A model generated the notes under the pieces. It was not told the DNA's origin, did no database searches, and was given only the letters and a program-made list of their open reading frames with translations. 64,000 bases of DNA from Forficula auricularia (lineage: Eukaryota > Arthropoda > Insecta > Dermaptera > Forficulidae). The DNA is taken from NCBI GenBank assembly GCA_024734495.1, contig JALMQS010000099.1, forward strand, positions 72,061,169 through 72,125,168, given 5' to 3'. The position numbers and the translations under genes are program-made. Of this stretch, positions 9,230-19,640 are shown piece after piece (the first letter of the stretch is position 1; every line of letters begins with the position of its first letter).

Positions 9230-11852
9230 TTATTCTTATTATATTAAACGAGCAAATCTTGTATACAGGGTGATTCACTGTCCATGACACGTTAGACGTT
9301 TATGGAAAACGGAAGACAGGATTTTTCTGAAAATTTAGCACCTTACATTTTCTTACCTGTTCTATCGATCTAAAATATTTTCAGAATTGCGACCTTTCGG
9401 CTTTCATCGAAAAGTCATAGCAACTTTATTTTTTTAAATAGAACACCCCGTATATTAACACGTTTTTAGAACAGCCCTTTTATTAAAATACTTTTTTGTT
9501 AATATTGTACTATATCTATCTCTATCGGTTTTCCAGATAAAAAATAATTTGTGTTAAATATGGTCCAAAACATGGCCCTAATTAAACTTAAATAAATTAG
9601 TGCTCTCAATTCATGAAAAGTTGATATTTTGGTGGTAGTTTAGACACACCCGAAGTATTTAATTTACGCCGAGAAATCGACTCCATATTATACAGGGGTG
9701 CTAAGATTACTACTATTTCCGTTATTAATAAAAGGGGTCAAAAGTTCGTTTTTTCAAATGAGACCCCTGTATATTATTCGATAAATTGAAAGACAAAGAA
9801 ACATGCTTTAAGACGATATATCATGCCTCTATAACTAAAACATCAAGTGTTCTTAATAAAAGGCGCTTTTTAGGTGGAAAATTACCTTTTTAATGAATTT
9901 AATTTAAACTAACCATGAAAATATCAAGCTTATACAGTTTGTTGACTATTTATAAGTAACTTATAAATAATTTATTGACGATGTTCAAAACAATCTCCCA
10001 AAATGTACCGCAAATATTGATTATTCAAACGAAATTCAGATAGTACAAAATAAATAATTACATAAGAACTTCGTTTGAATAATCAATATTTGCGATCATT
10101 TTGGGGGATTTTTTTGGAACACCGTCAATAAATTCTTTATAAGTTACTTATAAATAGTTAACAAACTGTCATAAGCTTATTATTTCCATGGTTAGTTAAA
10201 ATTAAATTCATTAAAAAGTAATTTTTCAGGAAAAATCGCCTTTATTGAGAAAACTTGATCATAGGGTACATGATATATCGTCTAAAAACATTTTTTCTTC
10301 GTCTTTCAATTTATTGAGTAATATACAGGGATGTCTCATTTGAAAAAACGAACTTTTGACACCTTTTATGAATAACGGAAATCATAGTAATCTTAGCACG
10401 CCCTGTATAATATGGAGTTGATTTTTCGGCGTAAATTAAATACTTCGGGTGTGCCTAAACTACCTACCAAAATATCAACTTTTCATGAATTGAGAGCACT
10501 AATTTATTTAAGTTTAATTAGAGTCATATTTAACGCAAATTATTTTTTATCTTGAAAACCGATAGAGATAGGTATAGGACAATATTAACAAATAAACTGC
10601 AACGGATCGTTGCTAAACTTTATCCAAATTCATTTGAAATATTAATATGTTCTTGAGTAAAAGTACTTTAAAATATAATTTTACTAAAAACTTTATTTAA
10701 CCTTTTTTGTGGTCCCGAAGGTACTTAATTAGGATATTAAATTTCATCAAAATTGGTTAAGTTATTTTCAAGATATTTAGAAAAAACTAAAAAAGTACTG
10801 AAATAAAGTACTAATGTTTGTGGACCGATATGTACCAAAAACTAATCAGCGCTTCATTTTGTTAAACTAATGGTAGGTTTTCAATTTCAATTCATTCAGT
10901 GCAACGGTGTGGAAAAATTCGTGGACGAAAAAAACGATAACACACACAACACATAACATCCATCCATCCGCACGCACTTCTCCAAGAAATGGCGAACGAA
11001 ACGATCTTTTCGATGGAAGCCGAAACGTCGCAATGCTGAAAATATTTTAGATCGATAGAACAGGTAAGAAAATGTAAGGTGCTAAATTTTTCAGAAAAAT
11101 CCTGTCTTCCGTTTTCCATAAATGTCTAACGTGCCATGGACCGTGAATCACTCTGTTATATATATATATCCAATCGGGTTCTCGAAAACGGCTCTAACGA
11201 TTTGGATGAAATTCAGTAAGGGGTTTTTGTGTTGGCGGTTCGATCTGTCTCGGTCTCATCTTCGGCTAAGTTGTTTTTGATGAGTTTTTTGTTTATTGAA
11301 ACAATTATTCACAATGTGGTTGTCTCGATAAAAATGTATACCTAATTCAGATTTTATTTCAATTTTCTATTTAATAAAATTAATAATTGGGTTTTTTTAT
11401 TTTTAAATTCCACTAATAGATCATTACAAATATTATTATATATTAGAATTTGCCAATTTAATTAATTAGAGGTATTTTTCTATTTATATAAAATAATTTA
11501 TTAGTAAATCAATTTCATTCTCTAAAAAAAATCCGACAATTCGATGGATTGTGCCTCCTTCTTCAGGATTTAAAAGGGTCAACGAAAGAACCTCCGTGTA
11601 TATTAATATTATTTAATTTTTAATTGCAATTAAATTCAAAACTTTGTGCCCAGTGATAGGTCTTGATGATGGCCATAGCGTAGTCAAAACGTTGGTAACA
11701 ACTAAATTAAATTTTCATTTTATTTTACCAGGGGAATAAAAATCGACCTTTTTAACGTGTATTTAAAATCAAAAATAATATTAATATATCGCTTTTAATT
11801 GAAGCAAAAAATTAGCGAGCATGGCTCGGTGTTCCAGGTACTTATAAATTAA
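9230..11852 (+). mobile_element. Helentron-like element HN2, split by a large foldback
   Basis: The 5' end TTATTATATTAAACGAGCAA lies at about 9234-9253. The element continues after the foldback at about 11155 with TATATATAT, GGTTCTCGAAAACGGCTCTA and the family body. It ends at the 3' hairpin (GCGAGCATGGCTCGGTGTTC, 11817-11836) and CCAGGTACTTATAA. Removing the foldback gives a copy of about 735 bp. Confidence 0.6.
9269..11153. mobile_element. Large foldback transposon, about 1.9 kb
   Basis: Ends read CAGGGTGATTCACTGTCCAT at the left and, complemented, CAGAGTGATTCACGGTCCAT at the right. Symmetry continues through AGCACCTTACATTTTCTTAC and then through the interior (9510-9960 against 10090-10600, for example CTATCGGTTTTCCAGATAA). 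The right arm has about 400 bp of extra sequence (10600-10990). No transposase frame. Insertion was in the TA tract of HN2, so the target duplication cannot be read. Confidence 0.75.
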
Positions 11853-12764
11853 TTAGGTTCTATGATTAATTAAGCTTTTTAAAATACTAATTAACGAAAT
11901 ATAAGAAATCGATGTATATTTTTATTTCTTAATCAACTTTGACGTTTATTTTCAAAAAAAAAAAAAATGAATTAAATTCAGTTCGCTTTAGAGTCTAGAC
12001 ATATTTAACTGCATTGAATGTTTTTCTCGTGAGTCCATGGGTTTATTTGAATTCCGATTCCATGCCTGGCGGGTGAAAATTTGCATTAAATCGTGCTCTT
12101 TTATTTTATTTTATTTTAATTTTTTTCGATGGGGGCTTAACGATTTATATACTTAATATATTTGTATACATTATCCTCCAAGCTAATTTTTGATATAGTA
12201 TGTTGGCTGGCCTTGGGGGCATGTTTTAAGATCAAGGCTAATTTCAAGGTCGGCTCGTATAAAGAGTTTGTCGGAGGAGTCCTCTCATTAGGTCGACTAC
12301 TTTTTATATCAATCATACTTCAAGCCCAATTTATATAAGTCTTGTAAGACGTTTTATTATTTTAAAAGAAATTAATTTAAAACTAACTGATCATGACTTT
12401 AAAAGAAATTTATACCACCTGGTCAGCAAGTTTCACACGTTTGAAAACCAAAGAAAGTACAGGTGTCAGATTATTTGCGCCCGGGTTCAATTATCTACTT
12501 ATAAAATCGCCCATCTTTCTCAAAATAAATTTTATTTATTATTTGTACAAGGAAGCAATAAATTGGAATAAATAAATTTTTTTAATCTTTCGTTTTACTT
12601 TTTTTATGATCTACAAAGAAAGACCTTGCTGACAGATTAAAAAGCTACGAAAAAGAAAGATTTCTTATTTGATTTAACACTGGAGTAAAGAAAGTGATAC
12701 ACTACATCAGGGCTGTCCAACAAAATACTTCGTATGCATCTTTATCAGTGAGTTTTAATAGATA
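11853..12764. other. Unassigned DNA
   Basis: No repeat partner seen. The short frame 12393-12575 (+) is unremarkable and has no clear splice context. A GC-richer patch at 12195-12300 is unexplained. Confidence 0.4.
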
Positions 12765-12776
12765 TGGTATATAAAG

Positions 12777-13100
12777 ATAAAGTAAATAAATATTATATTT
12801 AATATTGATTTACTATGAGTTAAGGATACTAGGTCACTTATTTCACATTAAAATTAAAAAATTAAAAGAAATATTTTTTTCTTTTTTCAATATATATATT
12901 TCGGGCTATCAACCCATCTTCCAGGAAGTACAGAAAGTAACTGAGATTCTTTTAATTTTTAATTTTAATGTGAAATAAGTGACCTAGTATCCTTAACTCA
13001 TAGTAAATCAATATTAAATATAATATTTATTTACTCTTATCTTTATTAAAGATGTTTCTTCACCTTGCATCAACACCACAATCTCTACTAATTATTGATT
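12777..13100. mobile_element. Penelope-type foldback P2 with 12-bp target duplication
   Basis: Flanked by TGGTATATAAAG at 12765-12776 and 13101-13112. Arms of about 97 bp (near 12777-12865 and 12949-13046) include TTTACTATGAGTTAAGGATA and ATTTCACATTAAAATT and their complements. The right end carries TTCACCTTGCATCAACACCA, the Penelope terminal signature. The loop holds a hammerhead-like motif. No coding sequence. Confidence 0.8.
12888..12938 (-). ncRNA. Hammerhead-like motif in the loop of P2
   Basis: Minus strand: CTGGAAGA (one G more than CTGAAGA), stem GGGTT...AGCCC, GAAA, then a UA run. Bases before the first box (CTTC) can pair with GAAA after the run as helix I. The inserted G in the first box makes activity doubtful. 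Confidence 0.4.
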
Positions 13101-13264
13101 TGGTATATAAAGAAAAAAACACGTTTTTTATTTTAATTTATTAAAAAAAATATCAAATTACAAAAAATTAGTGCGAAATTTGAGGATGTTGGTTTTTCAA
13201 TACTAATGAATCAATATTAAGTTTAATATTCGTTTTTGATAAACGAAGCAACTGGAGAAAGTGG

Positions 13265-13565
13265 CTTATCAGATAAGAAAGATAAGAGTAAATCAAATAC
13301 TATATGTAATATTCATTTGACTATGAATTAAGGATTCTTGGTCACTTGTTTCATTAAAATTAAAAAATTAAAAGATGAAAAAAAAATTTCAATATATATA
13401 TATTTCGAGCAGTAAGCTCATCTTCAGGAAAGTACAGAATTATAACTTGATAGTAAAGAATCCTTAACTCATAGTAAATGAATATTACATATATAGTATT
13501 TATTTACTCCTATCTTTATTAAAGATGTTTCACCTTGCCAACTAATACACCAATCTCTACTAATT
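13265..13565. mobile_element. Penelope-type foldback P3
   Basis: Same architecture as P2, about 80% alike by eye. The left arm is GATAAGAGTAAATCAAATAC onward and the right arm is complementary, ending in TTCACCTTGCCAACTAATACACC. Arms enclose the motif at 13403-13427. No matching target duplication was found. Confidence 0.7.
13388..13432 (-). ncRNA. Hammerhead-like motif in the loop of P3, both boxes intact
   Basis: Minus strand: CTGAAGA, one spacer T, stem GAGC-loop TTACT-GCTC, then GAAA, a UA run ending in UU, and GAAA. TTTC before the first box can pair with the final GAAA (helix I), and the UA run can fold as helix III. Both conserved boxes match the hammerhead consensus CTGANGA...GAAA. 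The single extra base after box one and U in place of C at the cleavage site are departures. Confidence 0.5.
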
Positions 13566-13790
13566 ATGGACGCATCGAGATAGGCCAGTAAATAGGGAGT
13601 TTCAGCTAGATTAATTACGAGAAGAGTGTTTTTTTCTAGAATCGTTTGGTATGGTGTGCGTATGCCAAATCTAAGTTTGCGACCTCGAAAGTGTAGGGGA
13701 CAACTTTTGTTGGCCGAAAAACCTCGAAATTTTCAGACTTTTTCCAGTTTTAACTTATAACTCAAAAACAGTTGACATTTTATAAATAAC
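13566..13790. repeat. Dispersed repeat G, copy 1
   Basis: Shares GGTATGGTGTGCGTATGCCA, AACTTTTGTTGGC and CCGAAAAACCTCGAAA with 58260-58420 and 63240-63400 (opposite strand). No open frame. Confidence 0.55.
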
Positions 13791-14630
13791 TGTCCTATTG
13801 TAAATTAAAGTGAACAAAATTTCGGTTGTTCCAGGTACTTTTAATCTAAAATAAACAAAGCAAGAAGTTTCAGTGAAATTGAAAAATTTATAATAAAGTT
13901 ATTTAAGTTTAAAGTTGCTCAAATGACCCGTGTTGTCCTTCTAGTGTTAATTATTTATATACATTTAATGGAAAAGTATTGGAATGCATTTTATAAGTAG
14001 GTAATCAGGAAATAAATACCTATTGTTCATGTATGGAGAACATGTATCTATTTGTTTAATTTATTTCGTGTTTTTACTTAAAGATCTCAAATAATTTATT
14101 GTTTATATCATGGGTGGTCTAAGTCAAATATTAGAAATAAAAACCCTTGAAAAAAAAATCACAAATCTGACCTTTTATGCTTTAAATTTCACCATAATCA
14201 GACTAATTCTCGATTGAGAGAGTAGGATTTATTCTAATTTTCTTTTGGAAGTCAGTAGGAAAAAAGTTACAATTATATTTAAGAGGTTAACCATTTAAAA
14301 AACAAGTATATTTAGACACACCTAGATATCCTAATGTTTCGTAAAGCCGGTCACACAGATTCGGCTTAAAGACCAGCCAGGTCACTAGTTATTTTAACAA
14401 ATCTACAATCACGAGCGGATCCAGAATTTTCCCAAATGCTTAGAGTTTCTTTTAGTTTTGGCTTATAAATATTTGAGACGTATATATTTACATATTTATT
14501 TTGGAATTTCCTTTAGGGAGTAGAATAAATCGTCTTTAATTAAAAATGAATTGTGAGAGGTTCGAAAACATTTAGAATATCGATATTCCAATTACCTAAT
14601 AGGTACTTCAAAGAAGGTATAAGTGCGAAA
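13791..14630. other. Unassigned DNA with possible hAT-type end
   Basis: A motif GAGCGGATCCAGAATTTT at 14412-14430 resembles ends of non-autonomous hAT elements, but no partner end is found. The rest is AT-rich and featureless. Confidence 0.3.
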
Positions 14631-14634
14631 TATA

Positions 14635-15572
14635 TAATCTTATCATATCTTATATTATTAAATGAGCAATTCTTGTAGATAATATATATATATACAATCG
14701 GTTTCTCGAAAACGGCTCTAACGATTTCGCTAAAAATTGGTAAACTTATCAAATCTCATGAGTTATTAGTCGGGTATAAATTTTAATCCGATTGAAATAA
14801 AGGAAGGGGGTGTAAATTTGTCATGTCGCAAAATCAATATTTTAATCGTTCAAATTTCGTCTTCCCCAAGTTGCAGAGCCTTGAAATTTAAAACTTAAGT
14901 TATCTAGAGGCTAGAAGAAGTACCACAAGATTTCGGCTAAAATAGAAGTACCGAAAGTTGATGTTTACGTCTTTAAGAATGTACCCCCCCCGCATTTCCC
15001 AAACATAAATCTCAGAGCTATGAAATTCGAAACTTAAGCTCGAAGGCTAGAAGGGTCAGCAAGCTTTTGCTTGAAATCGAAAAACCGGAAGTTGACATTT
15101 GTAATTAGTAGAGAATGTGGTGTTGGTGCAAGGTGAGACATCTTTAATAAAGATAAGAGATAAATATTATATTTAATATTGATTTACTATGAGTTAAGGA
15201 TTCTAGGTCAACTTATTTCACATTAAAATTATTTTAATGTGAAATAAGTGACCTAGAATCCTTAATATTATTTATTTACTCTTATCTTTAGTTGACATTT
15301 AGATGAAAGATTTTTCGTTTTTTTTCTCAAAAACGGCAATAACGATTTTTTAAAAAAATTGGTGTACTTATCAAATTTCATGAGTTATTAGTCGTGTATA
15401 GATTTTAATCCTATTGAAATAAAGGAAGAAGGTGTAAATTAGGAGTGTCGTAAAATAAATATTTTAATCATTCATTTATCGTCTTCGGTAAAGTCGCTGA
15501 GTCTTGAAATTAGAATTTAGAGGCAAAAAGTTACCGAACATCGCTCGGTGCTCCAGGCAGTATAACTAAATT
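14635..15572 (+). mobile_element. Helentron-like element HN3, interrupted
   Basis: 5' end near TTATATTATTAAATGAGCAA, a TA tract, then CGGTTTCTCGAAAACGGCTC at 14698-14717. A partial internal duplication (ATGAGTTATTAGTCG twice) is present. The 3' hairpin ACCGAACATCGCTCGGT lies at 15532-15548, followed by GCTCCAGG. A Penelope-type foldback is inserted at 15101-15289. Confidence 0.6.
15101..15289. mobile_element. Penelope-type foldback P4 with 11-bp target duplication
   Basis: Flanked by AGTTGACATTT at 15090-15100 and 15290-15300. It begins with the terminal signature GGTGTTGGTGCAAGGTGAGA and folds almost end to end on TTTCACATTAAAATTATTTT. The arms match those of P2 (ACTATGAGTTAAGGATTCTA). Unlike P2 and P3 it has no loop and no hammerhead-like motif. 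Confidence 0.85.
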
Positions 15573-16084
15573 AGAGTAAATAATGAAAGCATTTTCAAGA
15601 TATTTAATACCAAGAAATTTTGGTGATTTGCCAATTATTTTATCATTGATGAACATTTTAAGCTAGAAATCTGTTATCTGAGGGGCAGTTTGATTAATAG
15701 AAAATTGAATGCAGATTAATATTAAGCTGTCCACCTGTGAATCGGGCTCATATAGAAGTGATCCGGATCAGAACTTGAGATATAAAATATTTGTGGTTGA
15801 GAAGGAAAAAAATGAACAAATTTTAAAATACGCCATTTCTGCCCGGATTGCGGTTACTGGCACTCTGGTTCGATTCTCGTGGAGGTGAAAAACAACCCTT
15901 CTGACATCCATTCCATCGGATCTAATAGACTATCTAATGATTTTCCAAAAAATAGCCCTTTAATTGATGACTGGAATGAATGATTTAATGAGGTTAAAAA
16001 TGTTTCCGAAGCGAATGGTTGAATTTTTTTTTTTTGTTTAGAAAAAAAATCATTTTATTAGAGGAGAAAACCATATTGTTTTTG
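15573..16084. other. Unassigned DNA
   Basis: No exon or repeat partner recognised. Moderately AT-rich. Confidence 0.4.
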
Positions 16085-16745
16085 TATCGAGCGATGCTGG
16101 ATTTTTTGATTCAGTTAAAAGCGATATATTAATATTATTTTTAAATTTAGGTAAAAGGGTCAATTTTTAATCGATGTCAAAATAAAATAAAATTGAAATA
16201 AAACTTAATTTATTTTTTTACCAACGTTTACACCCGCAGTGGCCATCATCAAGACGTATCACTGGCCAAAAAGGTTCGAATGTAATTGCAATTAAAAAAT
16301 AATATTAATATACTGGGAGGTTCTTTTCGTTGAGCCCTTTTAAATCCTGAAGAAGGAGGAACGATCCTTCAAATTGTTTAAGAAAATTTAATTGATATAT
16401 TCTAATAAATTACTTTATAGAAAAATACCTTTATTTAATTAAATTGGCAAATTCTAATATATAATAATAATTGTAATGATCTATTAGTGGAATTTAAATA
16501 AAAAAACAATTAATTTTATTAAAAGATAATTGGAAAAAATGTATTTATAAATTTATATTCAAACAACCAGCTGTGAATAATTATTTCAATTAACAAAAAA
16601 CCCATCCAAAACAACTTAGCCGAAGATGAGACCGTGACACATCGAATTGTCAACACACAATGAATTTCATCCAAACGTTAGAGCGTTTACGAGAAACCGA
16701 TTCATATATATATATAAGAATTGCTCGTTTAATATAATAAGATAA
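16085..16745 (-). mobile_element. Helentron-like element HN4
   Basis: On the minus strand it begins with TTATATTAAACGAGCAATTC (near 16715-16740) and a TA tract. The family body follows, and it ends at the degenerate hairpin around 16085-16110. It includes GGTTGTTTGAATA and CCTTTTACCT-like stretches shared with HN2. Confidence 0.6.
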
Positions 16746-18104
16746 GATAAGATTAGTGTCAATTGTTTCTTAAAGTAAAGGAGATCTCAAAGAATGATCC
16801 TTTTAAATAAAGAAGTACGCCTCAGGCAGTCGCCTCTTGGTTCGCCTATAGCTTAGGCCGCCCAGCCGAGATTCGCAGTATGAAATAAAAGGCTATATTA
16901 ACATAAATTCTTTAATCTCTTCATTGAATGAGTATTTTATCAAATCCAAACACTATACTTTCAACATTAAATTCAAAAATTAGTCGCTATTCAAAAGTCC
17001 GAGACAATTTTTCTTATTTGAATTAAATTGTTAGAAAATCAATTTTGGTCCCAACATTTTTATTTCACATTTGAAAAGAATTGTTTTGATTTTGAGCTTT
17101 CTAAGTTTCAGAATTTCTGAGTCAAAAATTATTAAAATCAAATTAATATCGAATCGTTATTTAGGGAGCACTTTAACAAGATAGATTATTTTTGTTTTGT
17201 TTTTTGGCTTTTCGGCCTTTCTAGCCATCAGACAATTTAAGATACTTATTATTTTTAAAATTTTGTCTTCTACCCAGGGATCAAATTTTAGCCTGTTGCC
17301 ACTAGTCGGATTAAGTTAGTTTGTATTAAAACTTGAATGGCTGTACAAAGTTTATCTTTTTAATCACTAACTGTTTGGCTAACGAAAATTGACAAATCTG
17401 CAAAGAATATAAGAAATCTTGATAACTACCTCCAAATTTATTGAAGAATATCTTTAAAAACCCTCTATAAGTACTATAAGGTATAAAAATGTAAGTGTTC
17501 TCATAATTGTGTTACAAAGTCATAATTCAAAATAGTTTTATAAATTTACTATGGTGCGAAAAGTAACTTATTTTTTTCCACCTAGATTTTATCATTTAAA
17601 GTCAAATAAATATCTGACATACCGAAATGCTGTTGCAATCTTAGAATTTGGTTTTATAATTTTCATATATTATATTATTTGTCTTGCTAAAACTGAATTT
17701 CTCGACACGTCCGAGGGGTAGACAAATCTTGTCTACCAGGGGGCTCTAGTAGAGAATCCACTCAAAGTTTTTGTTAGCTAATTCCGTTTAAAAATAACTT
17801 AAACGTGGAGAATAATAATTATAATTATAACCGTGATAGTTTTGTGTGTCTGGATTCCGAAATTCCTATACTCATGATAACTTAAGAGCGGAACGTCGTA
17901 TAAATTTCGTTCTGGTGCCATAATATGTGTATTTCTAATGCAAATAAGTGATTAGATTTTTGGCCTACTAGCTTAAAGAACTTCCCTTTCAAAAATACAG
18001 AAAATATATTTTTTCTGAATGAATTTGTTAAAATTTCAAGACGTTGCGTTTTTATAATTAAACTATAAACAAGCAAACAGGTGTTTTTTATTTTCAATGA
18101 ATAA
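16746..18104. other. Mostly unassigned DNA
   Basis: Contains a SINE fragment (17200-17312), an unexplained GC-richer patch at 16810-16880 and a small hairpin (GTAGACAA-ATC-TTGTCTAC) near 17719-17737. The minus-strand frame 17882-18109 has no recognisable features. Confidence 0.4.
17200..17312 (-). mobile_element. SINE fragment, 5'-truncated at the B box
   Basis: Minus strand ends with GGCTAGAAAGGCCGAAAAGCC-type hairpin and an A-rich tail, as in the fuller copies at 26.8 and 44.5 kb. It breaks off next to AATCCGACT, the downstream edge of the tRNA-like B box. Confidence 0.65.
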
Positions 18105-18189
18105 AACAATATATTTATAATAATAAAACTTGAGTAAGATACGAGGTAGGTTTCACAAAAAAGAAATAAAACAAAAGTGAGTTTTGAAT

Positions 18190-18228
18190 TCGATATATTT
18201 CAGGGGTTAGCCCATCATCAGGAGTCTA
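18190..18228 (-). ncRNA. Hammerhead-like motif downstream of the Penelope-like ORF
   Basis: Minus strand, same sense as the ORF: CTGATGA, T, GGG-CTAA-CCC, CT, GAAA, TATATC, then GAATTC. The boxes CTGATGA and GAAA match the hammerhead consensus. TATATC fits a very short helix III with C at the cleavage position. Two extra bases before GAAA and a weak helix I (CTC against GAA) suggest partial decay. Confidence 0.45.
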
Positions 18229-18510
18229 AGAAAACTGATTATATATTGAAAAAATAGTTTTACAAGTAACAATTTTTAAAAAATTTTTTAAATGTATGTG
18301 GTGAGGGGAAAGTAGGGGAAGAGGAGAAGTTGTTCTAAGAATTAATATTTTCTATTGAGATTTGAACTGGCTGAAAGGAAGCTATACGTGCTATTATAAT
18401 AACGAATGGACAAGTACCTGAGAAGGTACAACTTGAAAGGTACATGAGAGAGTACAATTACCCTAGTATATTCAATGTGCGAACAATGGAAGGAATGTTT
18501 AGTTAATTTA

Positions 18511-19284
18511 TTATAACATATAATCAATAATTGTATTTTTATACACTTCCAATTGATTATTTAAAATATTTGAATTATTAGAGAGGGCTATTTTTATTTC
18601 GGTGGATTCTAAGAGATCCAATTTAAGGCCTTTTCTTTCGAAATGAATGGGGATAGGGTTATTATTAGAGGTTGAATGGTTGGATTCATGTAAGTGAATT
18701 GCGAAGGCTGAGGTCGAATCTAAATTAATGTTATCGGATTTATTGAGATGATTAAGAGCTCTTACATGCTCGGAGTAACGTATTTTGAATGAGCGGCCTG
18801 TCTGCCCTATATAAAAAGCATCACAATCTTGACAAGTTAATTTATACACTCCTGATTTGTCTAATTTATCAATTTTGTCTATTTTATTGTTAATTAATTG
18901 GGAGCCTAAATTGTTGTTGTTGTATAAAGCAGGAGTGATTCCATATGATCTAAGGGTATAAGCTAATGGAGATGTCAGATGATTAGAAATGAAGGGTATT
19001 CTTCTATATATTTTTTCAGTTCCCGATTCTAATGAGTGTAAGTGTGAAATAGTGAATTTACGTTTGATTTTATTATAAATTTTGTTGATAGTCGAAATGT
19101 TATATCCATTATTCAGGGCTATATTCTGAATGATGTTAAGCTCTTTATTGAAATTTATAGTATTCATGGGTATACTGAGGAGTCTATGAATCATTGAATA
19201 GAATGCTGCAAATTTTGTATTAATGGGGTGATTAGATGAGAAGGGAATGACTGTGTCCGTGAAAATGGGTTTTCTATATATATC
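18511..19284 (-). pseudogene. Penelope-like RT-endonuclease, C-terminal 257 residues
   Basis: An open frame runs from GAT at 19282-19284, directly after an upstream stop, to the stop at 18511-18513. It starts inside the reverse transcriptase (DIYRKPIFTDTVIPFSSNHP), so the catalytic RT motifs are missing. The linker follows (HRLLSIPM; basic KIKRK near the middle). The endonuclease comes last: KSGVYKLTCQDCDAFYIGQT, then GRSFKIRYSEH, then AIHLHESNHS. GVYKLTC...AFYIGQTGR corresponds to GIY-YIG. CQDC and the HLHESNH histidines fit the Penelope-type metal-binding CCHH pattern. The frame has no internal stops, so the copy is recent or conserved, but it cannot encode a polymerase. Confidence 0.85.
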
Positions 19285-19374
19285 TTACTCAAGTTTTATT
19301 ATTATATTAAAATGTTTCACCTAGAACCAACACCGAACTCCTTAAAAGTTAACAATATATTTATTTTAAAACCC

Positions 19375-19640
19375 ACTAATAGCTTTATACAAATAATTAT
19401 ACTTTAAAATTAATTAAGAAATTTGAATTTTTTCCGGACAGGAGAATAATGGAATTGAAATAATTATCGGAAAAGAGGTTTTTTTCTTTAATTAGTTTTT
19501 TCCTCTTATTAAAAACAAGGACTAAAAAGATGATCAAGGACAGTCGATGGTGGAGAAGTAATCTCCGGAGTCGAAGCTATTCATGTAAAATAATTGGTTT
19601 AATAAATTTATATTGAATTTTTCCATGTTAATTAAAATTT
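19375..19640 (+). mobile_element. Helentron-like fragment HN13
   Basis: Carries the conserved block (19440-19575), then TTCATGTAAAATAATTGGTTTAA as in the 39.1-kb copy. Both ends are missing. Confidence 0.5.

Larger units (their letters stand above)
18119..19350 (-). mobile_element. Penelope-like element, 5'-truncated, with 14-bp target duplication
   Basis: Flanked by AACAATATATTTAT at 18105-18118 and 19351-19364. On the minus strand it opens with GGAGTTCGGTGTTGGTTCTA and GGTGAAACATTT. A 23-bp sequence (AATAATAAAACTTGAGTAAG and onward) then recurs inverted at the other end. Next comes the truncated ORF, and the element closes with a hammerhead-like motif at 18198-18221. Terminal inverted sequence, GIY-YIG coding end and hammerhead-like motif are all traits reported for animal Penelope-like elements. 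Confidence 0.85.
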
